Origin: Clostridiales bacterium CCNA10
GTDB taxonomy: Bacteria > Bacillota > Clostridia > Oscillospirales > Oscillospiraceae
DNA length: 64,000 nucleotides
NCBI GenBank assembly: GCA_003573975.1
Contig: AP018533.1
Coordinates: 496,001-560,000, forward strand
Direction: 5' to 3'
Both the position numbers and the translations under genes were made by a program. The notes below the pieces were generated by a model. That model made no database searches and had not been told where the DNA came from. It saw only the letters and a list, made by a program, of their open reading frames with translations. Shown one piece after another: positions 8,178 through 15,653 of the stretch (position 1 is its first letter; every line of letters starts with the position of its first letter).

Positions 8178-9410
8178 TTATGCCTCCTCCCACTGATGCA
8201 GCTCCACGTTTTTCCGGTGCTCCTCCCTGGCCTTCTGACACAGTGTGTCATCCAGACACAGATCAATGGCACTGTAGGTGTAAGCCCGCACAACTTTTTC
8301 CATCAACTTGCTTGCGCGGGGGGAGTTGACCAGTGACAGCGCACTTTTTTCGTGGACTACTACAGGATCACCCTCACCCTCCAGGGCGATCTCACAGTAT
8401 ACAGTGGGGCAGATGTAGCTGACATTTCCGATGTCGGAAGAGCCAGAGCCGGGATATTGTTCTTCTGGTACAAAGCCTTCAATACCCAGATCCTCAAAGT
8501 GATGCCGGCACAGAGAGGTCAGGCATTTTACATTGATCATATCATCAAAGGGATTCTCATAGTCCCGATATTTTAGACCAGCGCCGGTGGCTAAAGAGGC
8601 GCCCTCAGCAATCTTCAGCAGCCGTCTGCGCATTTCGGCCAAATAACCCTTGGTTTTGGCCCGGATGCTGAACCGGCACTGTGCAAACTCCGGAATGGTG
8701 TTGGTGGCCGTGCCGCCGTGGGTAATAATCCCGTGGACGCGGGCGCTCTGGGGGAGCTGCTGGCGCATGGCGTTCACGCTGTTGAACATGATGATGACCG
8801 CATCCAGAGCGTTGATTCCCTTCTCGGGATTCTGGGCGGCGTGGGCAGGGAAGCCGTGGAAATCAAACTCCAGGGAGTTCATAGCCAGAGAAAGTGTTTC
8901 CAGCGAGTTAAATTCATCCAGGTGGGCCTGGAAGACAAAGTCCACCCCTTGAAACACTCCGGCCTGGATCAGGTCATATTTGGCACCGAAGGTCTCCTCC
9001 GCAGGAGCTCCGATGACCTGGATGCGGCAGCCGAGCTTGTCTGCGGCATCCCGCATGCAGATGGCACAGGCGCACATGGTGGCGGCGATCCAGTTGTGTC
9101 CGCAGGCGTGTCCCGGACCGCCGTTGGGGCCAAAGCCGGGCAGTGCATCATACTCAGCCACAAAAGCAATGGTCAGGCCGGTGCCTGGTCCATACTGAGC
9201 CATAAAAGCAGTGGGGAGCTGTACTGCGGGGTTCGACACAGAAAAACCATACTTTTTCAGTACCTGAGTCAGATATGTGGCAGACTGAATCTCCTCCCCG
9301 CCCACTTCAGGATGCCGAAAAATATAGTCTGAGATTGCCTCAAAAGAATCCTTATGTGCCTGATACTGTGTGTCTACGGTTTGATACAAGTTGTCCTTTG
9401 TTAATTTCAC
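8178..9410 (-). CDS. M20-family metal-dependent amidohydrolase/peptidase (AbgB-like)
   Basis: Cytosolic hydrolase of N-acyl amino acids or dipeptides. The 410-residue product has the M20 zinc ligands in FRHPEVGGEE, GPGHACGHNW and the EE pair of APAEETFGAKYD. A dimerisation domain follows (MNSLEFDFHGFPAHAAQNP), then SGSSDIGNVS. It matches the AbgB / PM20D2-like branch. The GTG at 9410 is preferred because GACGAGG lies 8 bases upstream; the frame stays open to 9467 without a usable site. It is the target-side gene of an RpiR regulator and lies next to a YfcC transporter, suggesting uptake and cleavage of an acylated amino acid or peptide. Confidence 0.88.
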   Translation of the reverse strand: MKLTKDNLYQTVDTQYQAHKDSFEAISDYIFRHPEVGGEEIQSATYLTQVLKKYGFSVSNPAVQLPTAFMAQYGPGTGLTIAFVAEYDALPGFGPNGGPGHACGHNWIAATMCACAICMRDAADKLGCRIQVIGAPAEETFGAKYDLIQAGVFQGVDFVFQAHLDEFNSLETLSLAMNSLEFDFHGFPAHAAQNPEKGINALDAVIIMFNSVNAMRQQLPQSARVHGIITHGGTATNTIPEFAQCRFSIRAKTKGYLAEMRRRLLKIAEGASLATGAGLKYRDYENPFDDMINVKCLTSLCRHHFEDLGIEGFVPEEQYPGSGSSDIGNVSYICPTVYCEIALEGEGDPVVVHEKSALSLVNSPRASKLMEKVVRAYTYSAIDLCLDDTLCQKAREEHRKNVELHQWEEA

Positions 9411-9458
9411 CAAAAACACCTCGTCCCTTTCGAAAAAATTTATTTCTGTGTGAGACGA

Positions 9459-9467
9459 GTATAGCAC
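9459..9467 (-). promoter_or_regulatory. Extended -10 element of the M20 gene
   Basis: On the minus strand TGC-TATACT matches an extended -10. The -35 region is poor. An AATAAAT-plus-T-run sequence at 9432-9446 lies just downstream, where a repressor could block it. Confidence 0.5.
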
Positions 9468-9511
9468 AGATTCTGCAAAAAATAAATAATAAAATTTTGC
9501 GCTAAATAATA

Positions 9512-9527
9512 TGAATTTTTTTATTCA
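9512..9527. promoter_or_regulatory. RpiR-operator-like dyad 1 (TGAAT-N6-ATTCA)
   Basis: Inverted repeat TGAAT-TTTTTT-ATTCA, overlapping the 3' end of the RpiR gene and lying about 100 bases upstream of the M20 start. It shares its half-site and its six-base centre with the dyad at 10521-10542. Confidence 0.5.
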
Positions 9528-10345
9528 AATAAAGACTGGTATTCCCTCATGGCCTGAGTTGCCCGGTCCTGATTCAATTCAAAGATGCGCAGCAGCAGTC
9601 CGTTGCAAAAGGCCATAGGCAGCACATAGGAATTAAAAAAGGTATCTGCCCGCTCATTGATGACGGCAAACAGATCCGCGCCCAATTGCTTTGCTGTTAT
9701 TTCTGAATCGGTCAGGGTCAGCAGAGCGGCCTGCTTCCGGTGGGCATAGCGGCTTACCCACCGTTCGCTCTCTGTCATGGTGGGAAAGGCCACCACAAAG
9801 ACGCAGTCATCAGGAGACAATAAGAACATTTTTTCCCGCAAAGCCAGCCCTTCTTCGGTGACGGCAGTGCAGGAGATTCCCATGACATTGAGATAGTTTT
9901 TCAAAAAATGGACCACAACCTCATCCGAGCCGCATCCCATCAGGTACACGCGGCGGGCATGGATGATGGTTTCTGCCATCTCTGTGAGCGTTTCCGCAGG
10001 GAACAGCTGAAAAAAATTCTGAATATCTAAATCCAGGTTATGAAAATAGGAATGGACATAGTCGTTATCCCGGTCCATCAGAGGCAGAGATGCATATACC
10101 CGCTGAGCAGGGACATATTCCTTGCGGATCTCCCGCCTATACTCTAAAAATCCATGGAAGCCGAGAGCTTTTGCAAAACGAATTACTGCGGTGTTGCTCA
10201 CGCCAGACTGCTGGGCTAGCTCCGCAGAGGAGAGCAGAATGGACTGCTGATAGTTGTCGATGATATATTTGGCAACTTTTTTTTCCTGCATGGAGAGCGT
10301 ATCGTATTTTTCCTTGATGCATTGCTTCATTGTTTTGTATTCCAT
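9521..10345 (-). CDS. MurR/RpiR-family transcriptional regulator
   Basis: A 274-residue regulator. The N-terminal HTH_6 domain (residues 1-77) contains SAELAQQSGVSNTAVIRFAKALGFHGF. The C-terminal SIS sugar-phosphate-binding domain (about 110-250) contains VYLMGCGSDEVVVHFL and a DDCVFVVAFPTMTES stretch. These regulators sense phosphosugars or related ligands. It lies between an M20 amidohydrolase and a divergent YfcC permease, so those are its probable targets. AT-rich dyads with a shared six-base centre occur at both ends of this gene. Confidence 0.92.
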   Translation of the reverse strand: MEYKTMKQCIKEKYDTLSMQEKKVAKYIIDNYQQSILLSSAELAQQSGVSNTAVIRFAKALGFHGFLEYRREIRKEYVPAQRVYASLPLMDRDNDYVHSYFHNLDLDIQNFFQLFPAETLTEMAETIIHARRVYLMGCGSDEVVVHFLKNYLNVMGISCTAVTEEGLALREKMFLLSPDDCVFVVAFPTMTESERWVSRYAHRKQAALLTLTDSEITAKQLGADLFAVINERADTFFNSYVLPMAFCNGLLLRIFELNQDRATQAMREYQSLFE

Positions 10346-10363
10346 AGCCGTTCCTCACCACAA

Positions 10364-10383
10364 AATAAATTTTTTTATTTATT
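10364..10383. promoter_or_regulatory. RpiR-operator-like dyad 2
   Basis: AATAAAT-TTTTTT-ATTTATT, a perfect inverted repeat in the promoter region of the RpiR gene. It has the same AAT-N6-ATT core as dyads 1 and 3. Confidence 0.5.
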
Positions 10384-10488
10384 ATAGCACCGTTTTCCTC
10401 CGGCTTAAATGTTTTTTCTTCTCTGTAGTCATGTTGCCATAGGAAAATAATTTTTAAAATTTAATTTTATTTATTTTGAATACTCCTA

Positions 10489-10516
10489 TTGACAGTGAAG
10501 AAAAAAGCCTTAATAT
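10489..10516 (+). promoter_or_regulatory. Promoter of the YfcC transporter gene
   Basis: TTGACA (10489-10494), a 16-base spacer, and TAATAT (10511-10516). The expected start of transcription falls within the dyad at 10521-10542. Confidence 0.7.
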
Positions 10517-10520
10517 ACGG

Positions 10521-10542
10521 GTGTGAATATTTTTATTCACAC
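10521..10542. promoter_or_regulatory. RpiR-operator-like dyad 3 at the YfcC transcription start
   Basis: GTGTGAAT-ATTTTT-ATTCACAC: perfect 8-base arms around a 6-base AT centre, lying over the predicted +1 of the permease promoter. This is the strongest of the three related dyads and is well placed for repression. Confidence 0.65.
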
Positions 10543-10591
10543 AGCACAAAAAACAGCGTTGTGCTACGGATTTATTTGTCGGAGGTGTGTT

Positions 10592-12082
10592 ATGAAGTCC
10601 AATACGGAACGTCCCAGTGCAGCAGACCCTGTTCCCGATGCAATTCAGACTCTTCCCGACCCCACACAGAAGTGGAAGTTTATCTCCAACCTGCACCCCC
10701 TGTCCATTGTGTTTGTCATTATTGTTCTCTTCTCCATCCTGACCTATGTGATCCCGGGTGGAGCCTATGACCGCTATGAGGTAACCATCGGCGCCCTGGG
10801 CGGAGAAACACGAGAGGTTTTGGATCCTGAGTCGTTTCATAACATTCCCTCGAACCCGCAGGGTTTCCTGCAGCTTTGGACCGCGTTTTTTGACGGCGCA
10901 GTGGAAGCGGCGGACATCAGCTTCCTGATCATGATCTGCTCGGGCGCATTTACCGCCATCATTGCCACTGGGGCCATTACTCAGGGGATTCACTCGCTGG
11001 TAAAGCGCTTTGGATCCAAGTTCTATGCCATTATCCCGGTCTGTGTGTTTGCCTTTGGACTGGCGGGTGCCGCGGCGGGACTCTATGAGGAGACGATCCC
11101 ATTTATTCTGGTGCTGGTGCCGCTGATGGTCTCTATGGGCTTTGACTCCATGGTTGGGCTGATGGTGGTACATTTTGCTGTGGCATCAGGCGCATCCACC
11201 CCATTTTTGAACCCCTTCAATCTGGGGGTGGGGCAGGCGCTGGCAGAAGTACCTATGATGTCCGGTATTGTAGTCCGGTTTATCCTTTGGGTTATTATGA
11301 TGGCCTTGACTTCGGTCTATATCCTGCGCTATGCCTTTAAGGTAAGGGCAAATCCCACCTTATCCATCTGCTATGAGTCCGACTGCAAGAAGCGTGAAAT
11401 GTACAACGCATCTGCCCTGGATGAACTGGAAGGCATGAACAAGCGCTCCATGCTGGTACTGCTGATGGTGCTGGCCGGGTTTTCCGTAGTGGTCTATGGT
11501 GTGCTGCAGCATGGCTGGTGGTTTGGTGAGATCGCATCGGTCTTCCTGTATATGGGCATTGTCATCCCCCTGGTAGGTGGTCTGTCGGTCAATGAGATGA
11601 TTTCCAAGTTTATGGAGGGCATGGCCTCTACCCTCTCTGCTGTGTTGATGATCAGTGCCTCCCGGGTCATTTCGGCAATTTTGACCAACAGTAATACTAT
11701 GGATACCATTCTTCACTTCCTGTCCGGATCTCTCACAGAAATGCCCAAGATGGTATCTGTTTTGGTTATGTTTGCCATCTCGGCGGTGAGTATGTTGCTG
11801 GTCCAGAGCATGTCCGGACTGGCGGCAACTATGATGCCGATTATGAGCCCCCTGTCCGACCTGTTGGGAATTTCCCGCCAGGTGATGGTCTCCAGTTATG
11901 TCTTTGGAACAGGGGCGCTGGCGACTTTGGTTCCTTGGGAAGGGATCAACTATGCCATGAGCAACCTGGCCGGTGTAGATTTTTTTGGGTACTTGAAGGA
12001 GCTGGCTAAGTTTACGTTTCTTGTTTATATTCCATTTTGTGTGATCTCTTTGATTTTTATGACCGTGTTCAATTTCACATAA
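10592..12082 (+). CDS. YfcC-family (AbgT/DcuC-like) membrane transporter
   Basis: A 496-residue permease with about 12 hydrophobic segments, opening with HPLSIVFVIIVLFSILTYV and PGGAYDRYEV. The long GSKFYAIIPVCVFAFGLAGA segment and the ASGASTPFLNPFNLGVGQAL hairpin are typical of the YfcC family, whose members carry carboxylates or small peptide-like compounds. The ATG at 10592 follows GGAGGTGTGTT. Its partners, an M20 amidohydrolase and an RpiR regulator, suggest it imports the amidohydrolase substrate. The actual substrate cannot be told from sequence. Confidence 0.88.
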   Translation: MKSNTERPSAADPVPDAIQTLPDPTQKWKFISNLHPLSIVFVIIVLFSILTYVIPGGAYDRYEVTIGALGGETREVLDPESFHNIPSNPQGFLQLWTAFFDGAVEAADISFLIMICSGAFTAIIATGAITQGIHSLVKRFGSKFYAIIPVCVFAFGLAGAAAGLYEETIPFILVLVPLMVSMGFDSMVGLMVVHFAVASGASTPFLNPFNLGVGQALAEVPMMSGIVVRFILWVIMMALTSVYILRYAFKVRANPTLSICYESDCKKREMYNASALDELEGMNKRSMLVLLMVLAGFSVVVYGVLQHGWWFGEIASVFLYMGIVIPLVGGLSVNEMISKFMEGMASTLSAVLMISASRVISAILTNSNTMDTILHFLSGSLTEMPKMVSVLVMFAISAVSMLLVQSMSGLAATMMPIMSPLSDLLGISRQVMVSSYVFGTGALATLVPWEGINYAMSNLAGVDFFGYLKELAKFTFLVYIPFCVISLIFMTVFNFT

Positions 12083-12105
12083 GAAGGCTTCTTGTGTATC
12101 AAAAC

Positions 12106-12151
12106 TCCCCACAGTTTGTCGGTATGGTGCAAACTGTGGGGAATTCCTTTT
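12106..12151 (+). terminator. Terminator of the YfcC gene
   Basis: TCCCCACAGTTTG pairs perfectly with CAAACTGTGGGGA across an 11-base loop, and a T-rich stretch follows. It lies 24 bases after the stop codon. Confidence 0.9.
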
Positions 12152-12340
12152 CAACGCCTCATGAAAAACCATCACAGCTGGGAATGAAAATATGGTCTGT
12201 GAGGCAACCGCATGATTTGCCAAACTGAAGTCAGCAGGCGTACCGTTGTTGCTGAGGCCATGCAGATCTTGGAGCAGACAGAGTGAGGCGAACGAACGGA
12301 TGACGAGATGTAGGTGCAGTGTTGGAACACGGTGAAAAGT

Positions 12341-12376
12341 CCGAAGGGCAAGTCCCGACTTGTGTCCTTCGGTTTT
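12341..12376 (+). terminator. Orphan terminator-like hairpin
   Basis: CCGAAGG-G-CAAGTC pairs with GACTTG-TGT-CCTTCGG and is followed by TTTT. It lies about 55 bases downstream of an orphan open tail and has no intact gene in front of it. Confidence 0.6.
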
Positions 12377-12455
12377 CTCTGTGTTTCAGCGCAACGAATT
12401 CTGCGTAGCCTCATCATCATTGAAAAGCTGCGTCCCGGCATCTGGCCACAAGCAG

Positions 12456-12497
12456 AAAAACAGAGCCTCCGGCAGCGTTATACTGCCGGAGGCTCTG
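12456..12497 (-). terminator. Terminator of the DhaL-DhaK-LsrF-VOC operon
   Basis: A perfect 15-base stem (CAGAGCCTCCGGCAG / CTGCCGGAGGCTCTG) with a 7-base loop. On the minus strand it is followed by TTTTT. Confidence 0.92.
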
Positions 12498-12558
12498 CCT
12501 GGGGATGATGTCATCGCGCATGCGCAGCCGCTGCTGTGTCAACGGTGCGGGAAGTGGC

Positions 12559-12882
12559 TCAGGCCTCTTGGTATAGTTCCAGAATGGCACCGTCCTTCCA
12601 CACAAAAGCCAGCTTATCCCCCTTGTCATTGGCGTCCATGGGGCCGCAAATGACGGAATCCGCGTCGTCCATGTACTTCTGAAGGTCATCCACCCTGTAC
12701 GCCACATGGGGGTTACGGTGGAGTACCTCGGGGAAGGGGGTGCCCTCCTCAAATTTCAGGTACTCGATCTTGTAGTCATAGTCATTTACCTGGCTTGCCC
12801 AGAACTTGGCTCCCTCATTATAAACCATGCAAGGCTTGCGGTTGGTGATGGGGATCCCGATATGCATATATTCAGCGGACAT
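12559..12882 (-). CDS. Small VOC-superfamily-like protein, last gene of the DhaKL operon
   Basis: A 107-residue cytosolic protein. The pattern HIGIPITNRKP near the start, then RNPHVAYRVDDLQKYMDD, resembles a single glyoxalase/VOC module, with His residues spaced like metal ligands and a GPMDANDKG turn. AGGAGG lies 10 bases before the ATG. It follows the aldolase gene by 23 bases and precedes the operon terminator, so it is very likely part of the same pathway. VOC proteins act as isomerases, epimerases or lyases; I cannot assign a reaction. Confidence 0.7.
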   Translation of the reverse strand: MSAEYMHIGIPITNRKPCMVYNEGAKFWASQVNDYDYKIEYLKFEEGTPFPEVLHRNPHVAYRVDDLQKYMDDADSVICGPMDANDKGDKLAFVWKDGAILELYQEA

Positions 12883-12905
12883 ATGGTACTTCCTCCTTCT
12901 TCAGC

Positions 12906-13790
12906 TCAACGCTGATGTTTAACTGTTTCATAGATCTCGAAGGCCTGAGCGGCGGTGTAACCCTCGTGAACCACCTTTGCAATGGCCTGAGCCATACCAG
13001 CGGGGCAGTCGGACTGGAAGATGTTTCGGCCCATGTCCACACCGTGGGCGCCCTCCTGGATGGCCTTATAGGCCATCTCCAGAACTTCCGGCTCAGGCAG
13101 CTTCTTGCCGCCGGCGATGACAATGGGCACGGGGCAGGCGGCGGCCACTCTCTCGAAACCGTCGCAGTAGTAGCTCTTCACCACGTTAGCGCCGTTCTCC
13201 GCCAGCACACGGGTGGCCAACTGGAAGAACTTCTCGGTACGCTCCATGTCCTTGCCTACAGCCACGACGCCCAGGGTGGGGATGCCGTACTTGATACCGG
13301 CGTCGGCGGTGCGGGCCAGCAGCTCCAGAGAGCGGGACTCACCGGCGGCACCAATGAAGGTCTGGACAGCCATGCAGTCGGCGTTCAGCCGGATAACACT
13401 GTCGATGTCGCAAGCGAAGCCGCTGCCATTGGACATATCATCGAAAAGGACGGTGGAGTCATAGGTCACTCGGACACATTTGCCCACCTGAGCAGTGGGG
13501 GAGATACAGGAGTGGATGACGCCGCGGGTTCCCATCAGCACATCTACATAGGGGATCAGGGGCGGGATGACCAGATCGATGCGTTCCAGTCCGGCGGTGG
13601 GCCCCATGATATAGCCGTGGTCAAAGGCCAGCATAACGGTGTTGCCCGACTTGGGGTCGAACATCCTGGATAGCCGGTTCTTCATGCCCCAGTCACAGTG
13701 GGTGTTGCCCTTGACGTAAAAGCCTTCCTGGGCCGCAGGTACGTCCAGATGATAGTCATGGGCGGCCTTGTTTCCGATATTATCAGCCAT
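12906..13790 (-). CDS. LsrF-family class I aldolase/thiolase
   Basis: A 294-residue TIM-barrel protein of the DeoC/FbaB/LsrF group. LsrF cleaves the phosphorylated AI-2 product using an active-site lysine; the corresponding lysine here is probably in NVVKSYYCDG. Other signatures are VMLAFDHGYIMGP and the C-terminal GAHGVDMGRNIFQS phosphate loop. It lies 14 bases after DhaK. No lsr transporter genes are present, so a role in AI-2 breakdown is not established; it may cleave the product of the DhaK/DhaL kinase. Confidence 0.85.
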   Translation of the reverse strand: MADNIGNKAAHDYHLDVPAAQEGFYVKGNTHCDWGMKNRLSRMFDPKSGNTVMLAFDHGYIMGPTAGLERIDLVIPPLIPYVDVLMGTRGVIHSCISPTAQVGKCVRVTYDSTVLFDDMSNGSGFACDIDSVIRLNADCMAVQTFIGAAGESRSLELLARTADAGIKYGIPTLGVVAVGKDMERTEKFFQLATRVLAENGANVVKSYYCDGFERVAAACPVPIVIAGGKKLPEPEVLEMAYKAIQEGAHGVDMGRNIFQSDCPAGMAQAIAKVVHEGYTAAQAFEIYETVKHQR

Positions 13791-13804
13791 AATGATCGCT
13801 CCTT

Positions 13805-14803
13805 TTACGCTTTACTGTAAGCGGGGGTGTGGCAGGGGGCCTTCCACAGGCGGATGAACTCGTCGTCCCACTTGGCAATGTTCAGCTGGAAGCCCCCGGC
13901 CTCCTGAACGGTGAGGATCTCGCCCACCATGCTGGCTACGACCTCGATATCCTTGGCCTTCAGGAACTCCACAGTGTCCTTAAAGAGCACCAGCATCTCC
14001 ATCATGGTTGTGGCGCCGCAGCCGTTGACCATAACGAAGGTCTGGTCGCCCGCCTTCAGCTCCAGCTTCTTGAACAGGGCATCGGCGACAGTAGCGACCG
14101 TCTCTTTGGAGGACATCATAGGCACGCGGACACCGCCGCCCTCGCCGTGCTGACCGGCGCCGATTTCCATCAGGTCCGTTTCCCCCAGGTCACCGAAAGA
14201 CATCCCGTTCTGGGGATGGGTGGCATCGGTGGATTTGACGGTGATGGAGGCCATATTGTCCGCATAGCGCTGGGCGATTTCGGCGACCTCGTCCAGGCTC
14301 TTACCCTCCCTGGCCGCAGCGGCGGCGATATGGTACAGGGCCACGGCGCCTGCCAGACCGCGCTTGTTGTCCTCGCCGTTGGGGTCAAACTGGACCTCCT
14401 CGCCCGTTACCACCTGGCGAAAGTTCAGGCCGGCCTTCTCCGCCAGCTTCATGGCCTGCTTGCCGGCCAACTGGTCGCCGGCGTAGTTCAGGGTGAGCAG
14501 CAGAACGCCGTGGCCCTTGTCAGCCAGCTTCATGGCGTCAAAGACCAGCTTGCCGTTGGGGGCGGCGAAGATATCGCCCACGGCCTGGACGTCCAGCATA
14601 CCTGTACCTACAAAGCCGGCCTGGGCAGGCTCGTGGCCGGAGCCGCCATAGGTCACGATTGTTACGCGGTCCGCATCGGCCAGATCCTTGCTGATGACCA
14701 GGTGGCCGTCCACGTCCAGAATGTCGGGATAGGCCAGACCCAGACCCACCAGCTCCTCGTCGGTAATGGTCTCAGGGGCGTTGATAAACTTCTTCATTTT
14801 CAT
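13805..14803 (-). CDS. dhaK: Dihydroxyacetone kinase-type subunit DhaK
   Basis: Substrate-binding kinase subunit, 332 residues. The active-site histidine that binds the ketose as a hemiaminal is in EIGAGQHGEGG. Other family motifs are TYGGSGHEPAQAGFVG and FVMVNGCGATTMMEML. In classical PTS-linked systems DhaK works with DhaL and phosphoryl donor DhaM; no DhaM is seen here. The ATG at 14803 follows GGGAGG by 8 bases. Its partners (DhaL, an aldolase, a VOC protein) suggest another ketose rather than dihydroxyacetone itself. Confidence 0.93.
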   Translation of the reverse strand: MKMKKFINAPETITDEELVGLGLAYPDILDVDGHLVISKDLADADRVTIVTYGGSGHEPAQAGFVGTGMLDVQAVGDIFAAPNGKLVFDAMKLADKGHGVLLLTLNYAGDQLAGKQAMKLAEKAGLNFRQVVTGEEVQFDPNGEDNKRGLAGAVALYHIAAAAAREGKSLDEVAEIAQRYADNMASITVKSTDATHPQNGMSFGDLGETDLMEIGAGQHGEGGGVRVPMMSSKETVATVADALFKKLELKAGDQTFVMVNGCGATTMMEMLVLFKDTVEFLKAKDIEVVASMVGEILTVQEAGGFQLNIAKWDDEFIRLWKAPCHTPAYSKA

Positions 14804-14835
14804 ATTAAATACCTCCCGGTTAAGATTGACTCAGC

Positions 14836-15447
14836 TTAGTTGGCCTTGGAGAGGCCCTTGAAAAAGTAGGCCATGGAAGTGGCCCCGGCGTCGGGGGTGC
14901 CGATGGTCTGCTCCCCATAGCTTTTGGCCCGGCCGAATTTGGAGACAAACTGCTTGCTGGCTTCGGAACCCTCGTGGGCGGCGGCGGCGGCCACGTCGAA
15001 CAGCTCGCTCTCACTGTCGCCGGCGTAGGCGGCGATGGCTTGGCTGGCGGGGATCAGAGCATCCATCATGGTCTTGTCGCCTACCTTTGCGCCGGACATT
15101 TCATCCAGAGCAGTAAAAGCGCCGGCAAACATGGCCTTTAGGCCGGCCACGTCAACCTCGTCGCTGGCGGGGGCGGCCTCCTGCATACCGTCCAGCCAGG
15201 TGTTCCACAAGGGGACGGCGCTACCGCCGTTGAGCATCATCACGGCCATGGCCGCAGCATCCAGCATAGACTGGATACCGCCATCGGCTTCAGCCACTGC
15301 CTGGGAGATGGCCTTGGCGATCTTGGTCATGGTCAGTCCGTGGTCAGCGTCGCCGAATTTAGAGTCGATCTCCGTCAGAATATCCTCTGCTTCGGAGACA
15401 CAGGTACATGCGTTAGTCAGGCGCACCGCCAGCTCGGTCTTTTTCAC
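14836..15447 (-). CDS. dhaL: Dihydroxyacetone kinase-type subunit DhaL (nucleotide-binding)
   Basis: A 203-residue helical-barrel subunit that holds ADP/ATP and magnesium. The Mg-binding aspartates are in DSKFGDADHGLTM. The nucleotide loop GGSAVPLWNTW differs slightly from the usual GGSSGPLYGT. The C-terminal DAGATSMAYFF matches the DPGA.S family end. I chose the GTG at 15447 because GAAGGA is correctly spaced upstream; the frame stays open to 15567 but without a start site. It is the first gene of the operon. Confidence 0.9.
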   Translation of the reverse strand: MKKTELAVRLTNACTCVSEAEDILTEIDSKFGDADHGLTMTKIAKAISQAVAEADGGIQSMLDAAAMAVMMLNGGSAVPLWNTWLDGMQEAAPASDEVDVAGLKAMFAGAFTALDEMSGAKVGDKTMMDALIPASQAIAAYAGDSESELFDVAAAAAHEGSEASKQFVSKFGRAKSYGEQTIGTPDAGATSMAYFFKGLSKAN

Positions 15448-15511
15448 AGTCGATTCCTTCTTTCTTGCGTCAGTACAGTTTGGGGGAGTATGGTTGTTAC
15501 CTTTGTACCTA

Positions 15512-15540
15512 ATATTATATTTGAAATGAACAAATATCAA
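15512..15540 (-). promoter_or_regulatory. Promoter and dyad operator of the DhaL operon
   Basis: On the minus strand TTGATA, a 17-base spacer and TAATAT form a good promoter. Within it, positions 15517-15537 are the inverted repeat ATATTTG-N7-CAAATAT, a likely site for the SorC-family regulator encoded next door. Confidence 0.65.
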
Positions 15541-15595
15541 TTGAATGGCATATAATCTGCAAAACAAATAAGAAATGCAACTAAAAATTGTGCAA

Positions 15596-15643
15596 AACGA
15601 AAAAAGAAACCTCTGTGTCCCAGTAAAAATGGATCACAGAGGT
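15596..15643 (-). terminator. Terminator of the SorC-family regulator gene
   Basis: ACCTCTGTG and CACAGAGGT (15609-15617 and 15635-15643) pair, with an A-tract on the left that becomes TTTCTTTTTT on the minus strand, directly after the regulator stop. Confidence 0.88.
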
Positions 15644-15653
15644 GTTACAAATG

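Larger units (their letters stand above)
12083..12558. other. Intergenic region with three hairpins and a gene-tail remnant
   Basis: Between convergent operons. After the YfcC terminator, 12203-12285 reads as a short open tail (CQTEVSRRTVVAEAMQILEQ near its end, then TGA) followed by its own terminator-like hairpin. It looks like the last codons of a lost gene, which I cannot identify. The minus-strand operon terminator lies at 12456-12497. Confidence 0.45.

Noticed and set aside
7931..8293. A 120-codon minus-strand open frame before the M20 3' end
   Set aside because: Its first half is the M20 gene in another frame and its second half has no family resemblance or start site.
12417..12752. 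A minus-strand frame overlapping the VOC-like gene
   Set aside because: It runs through the terminator hairpin and overlaps the better-supported VOC-like gene, which has an AGGAGG site.
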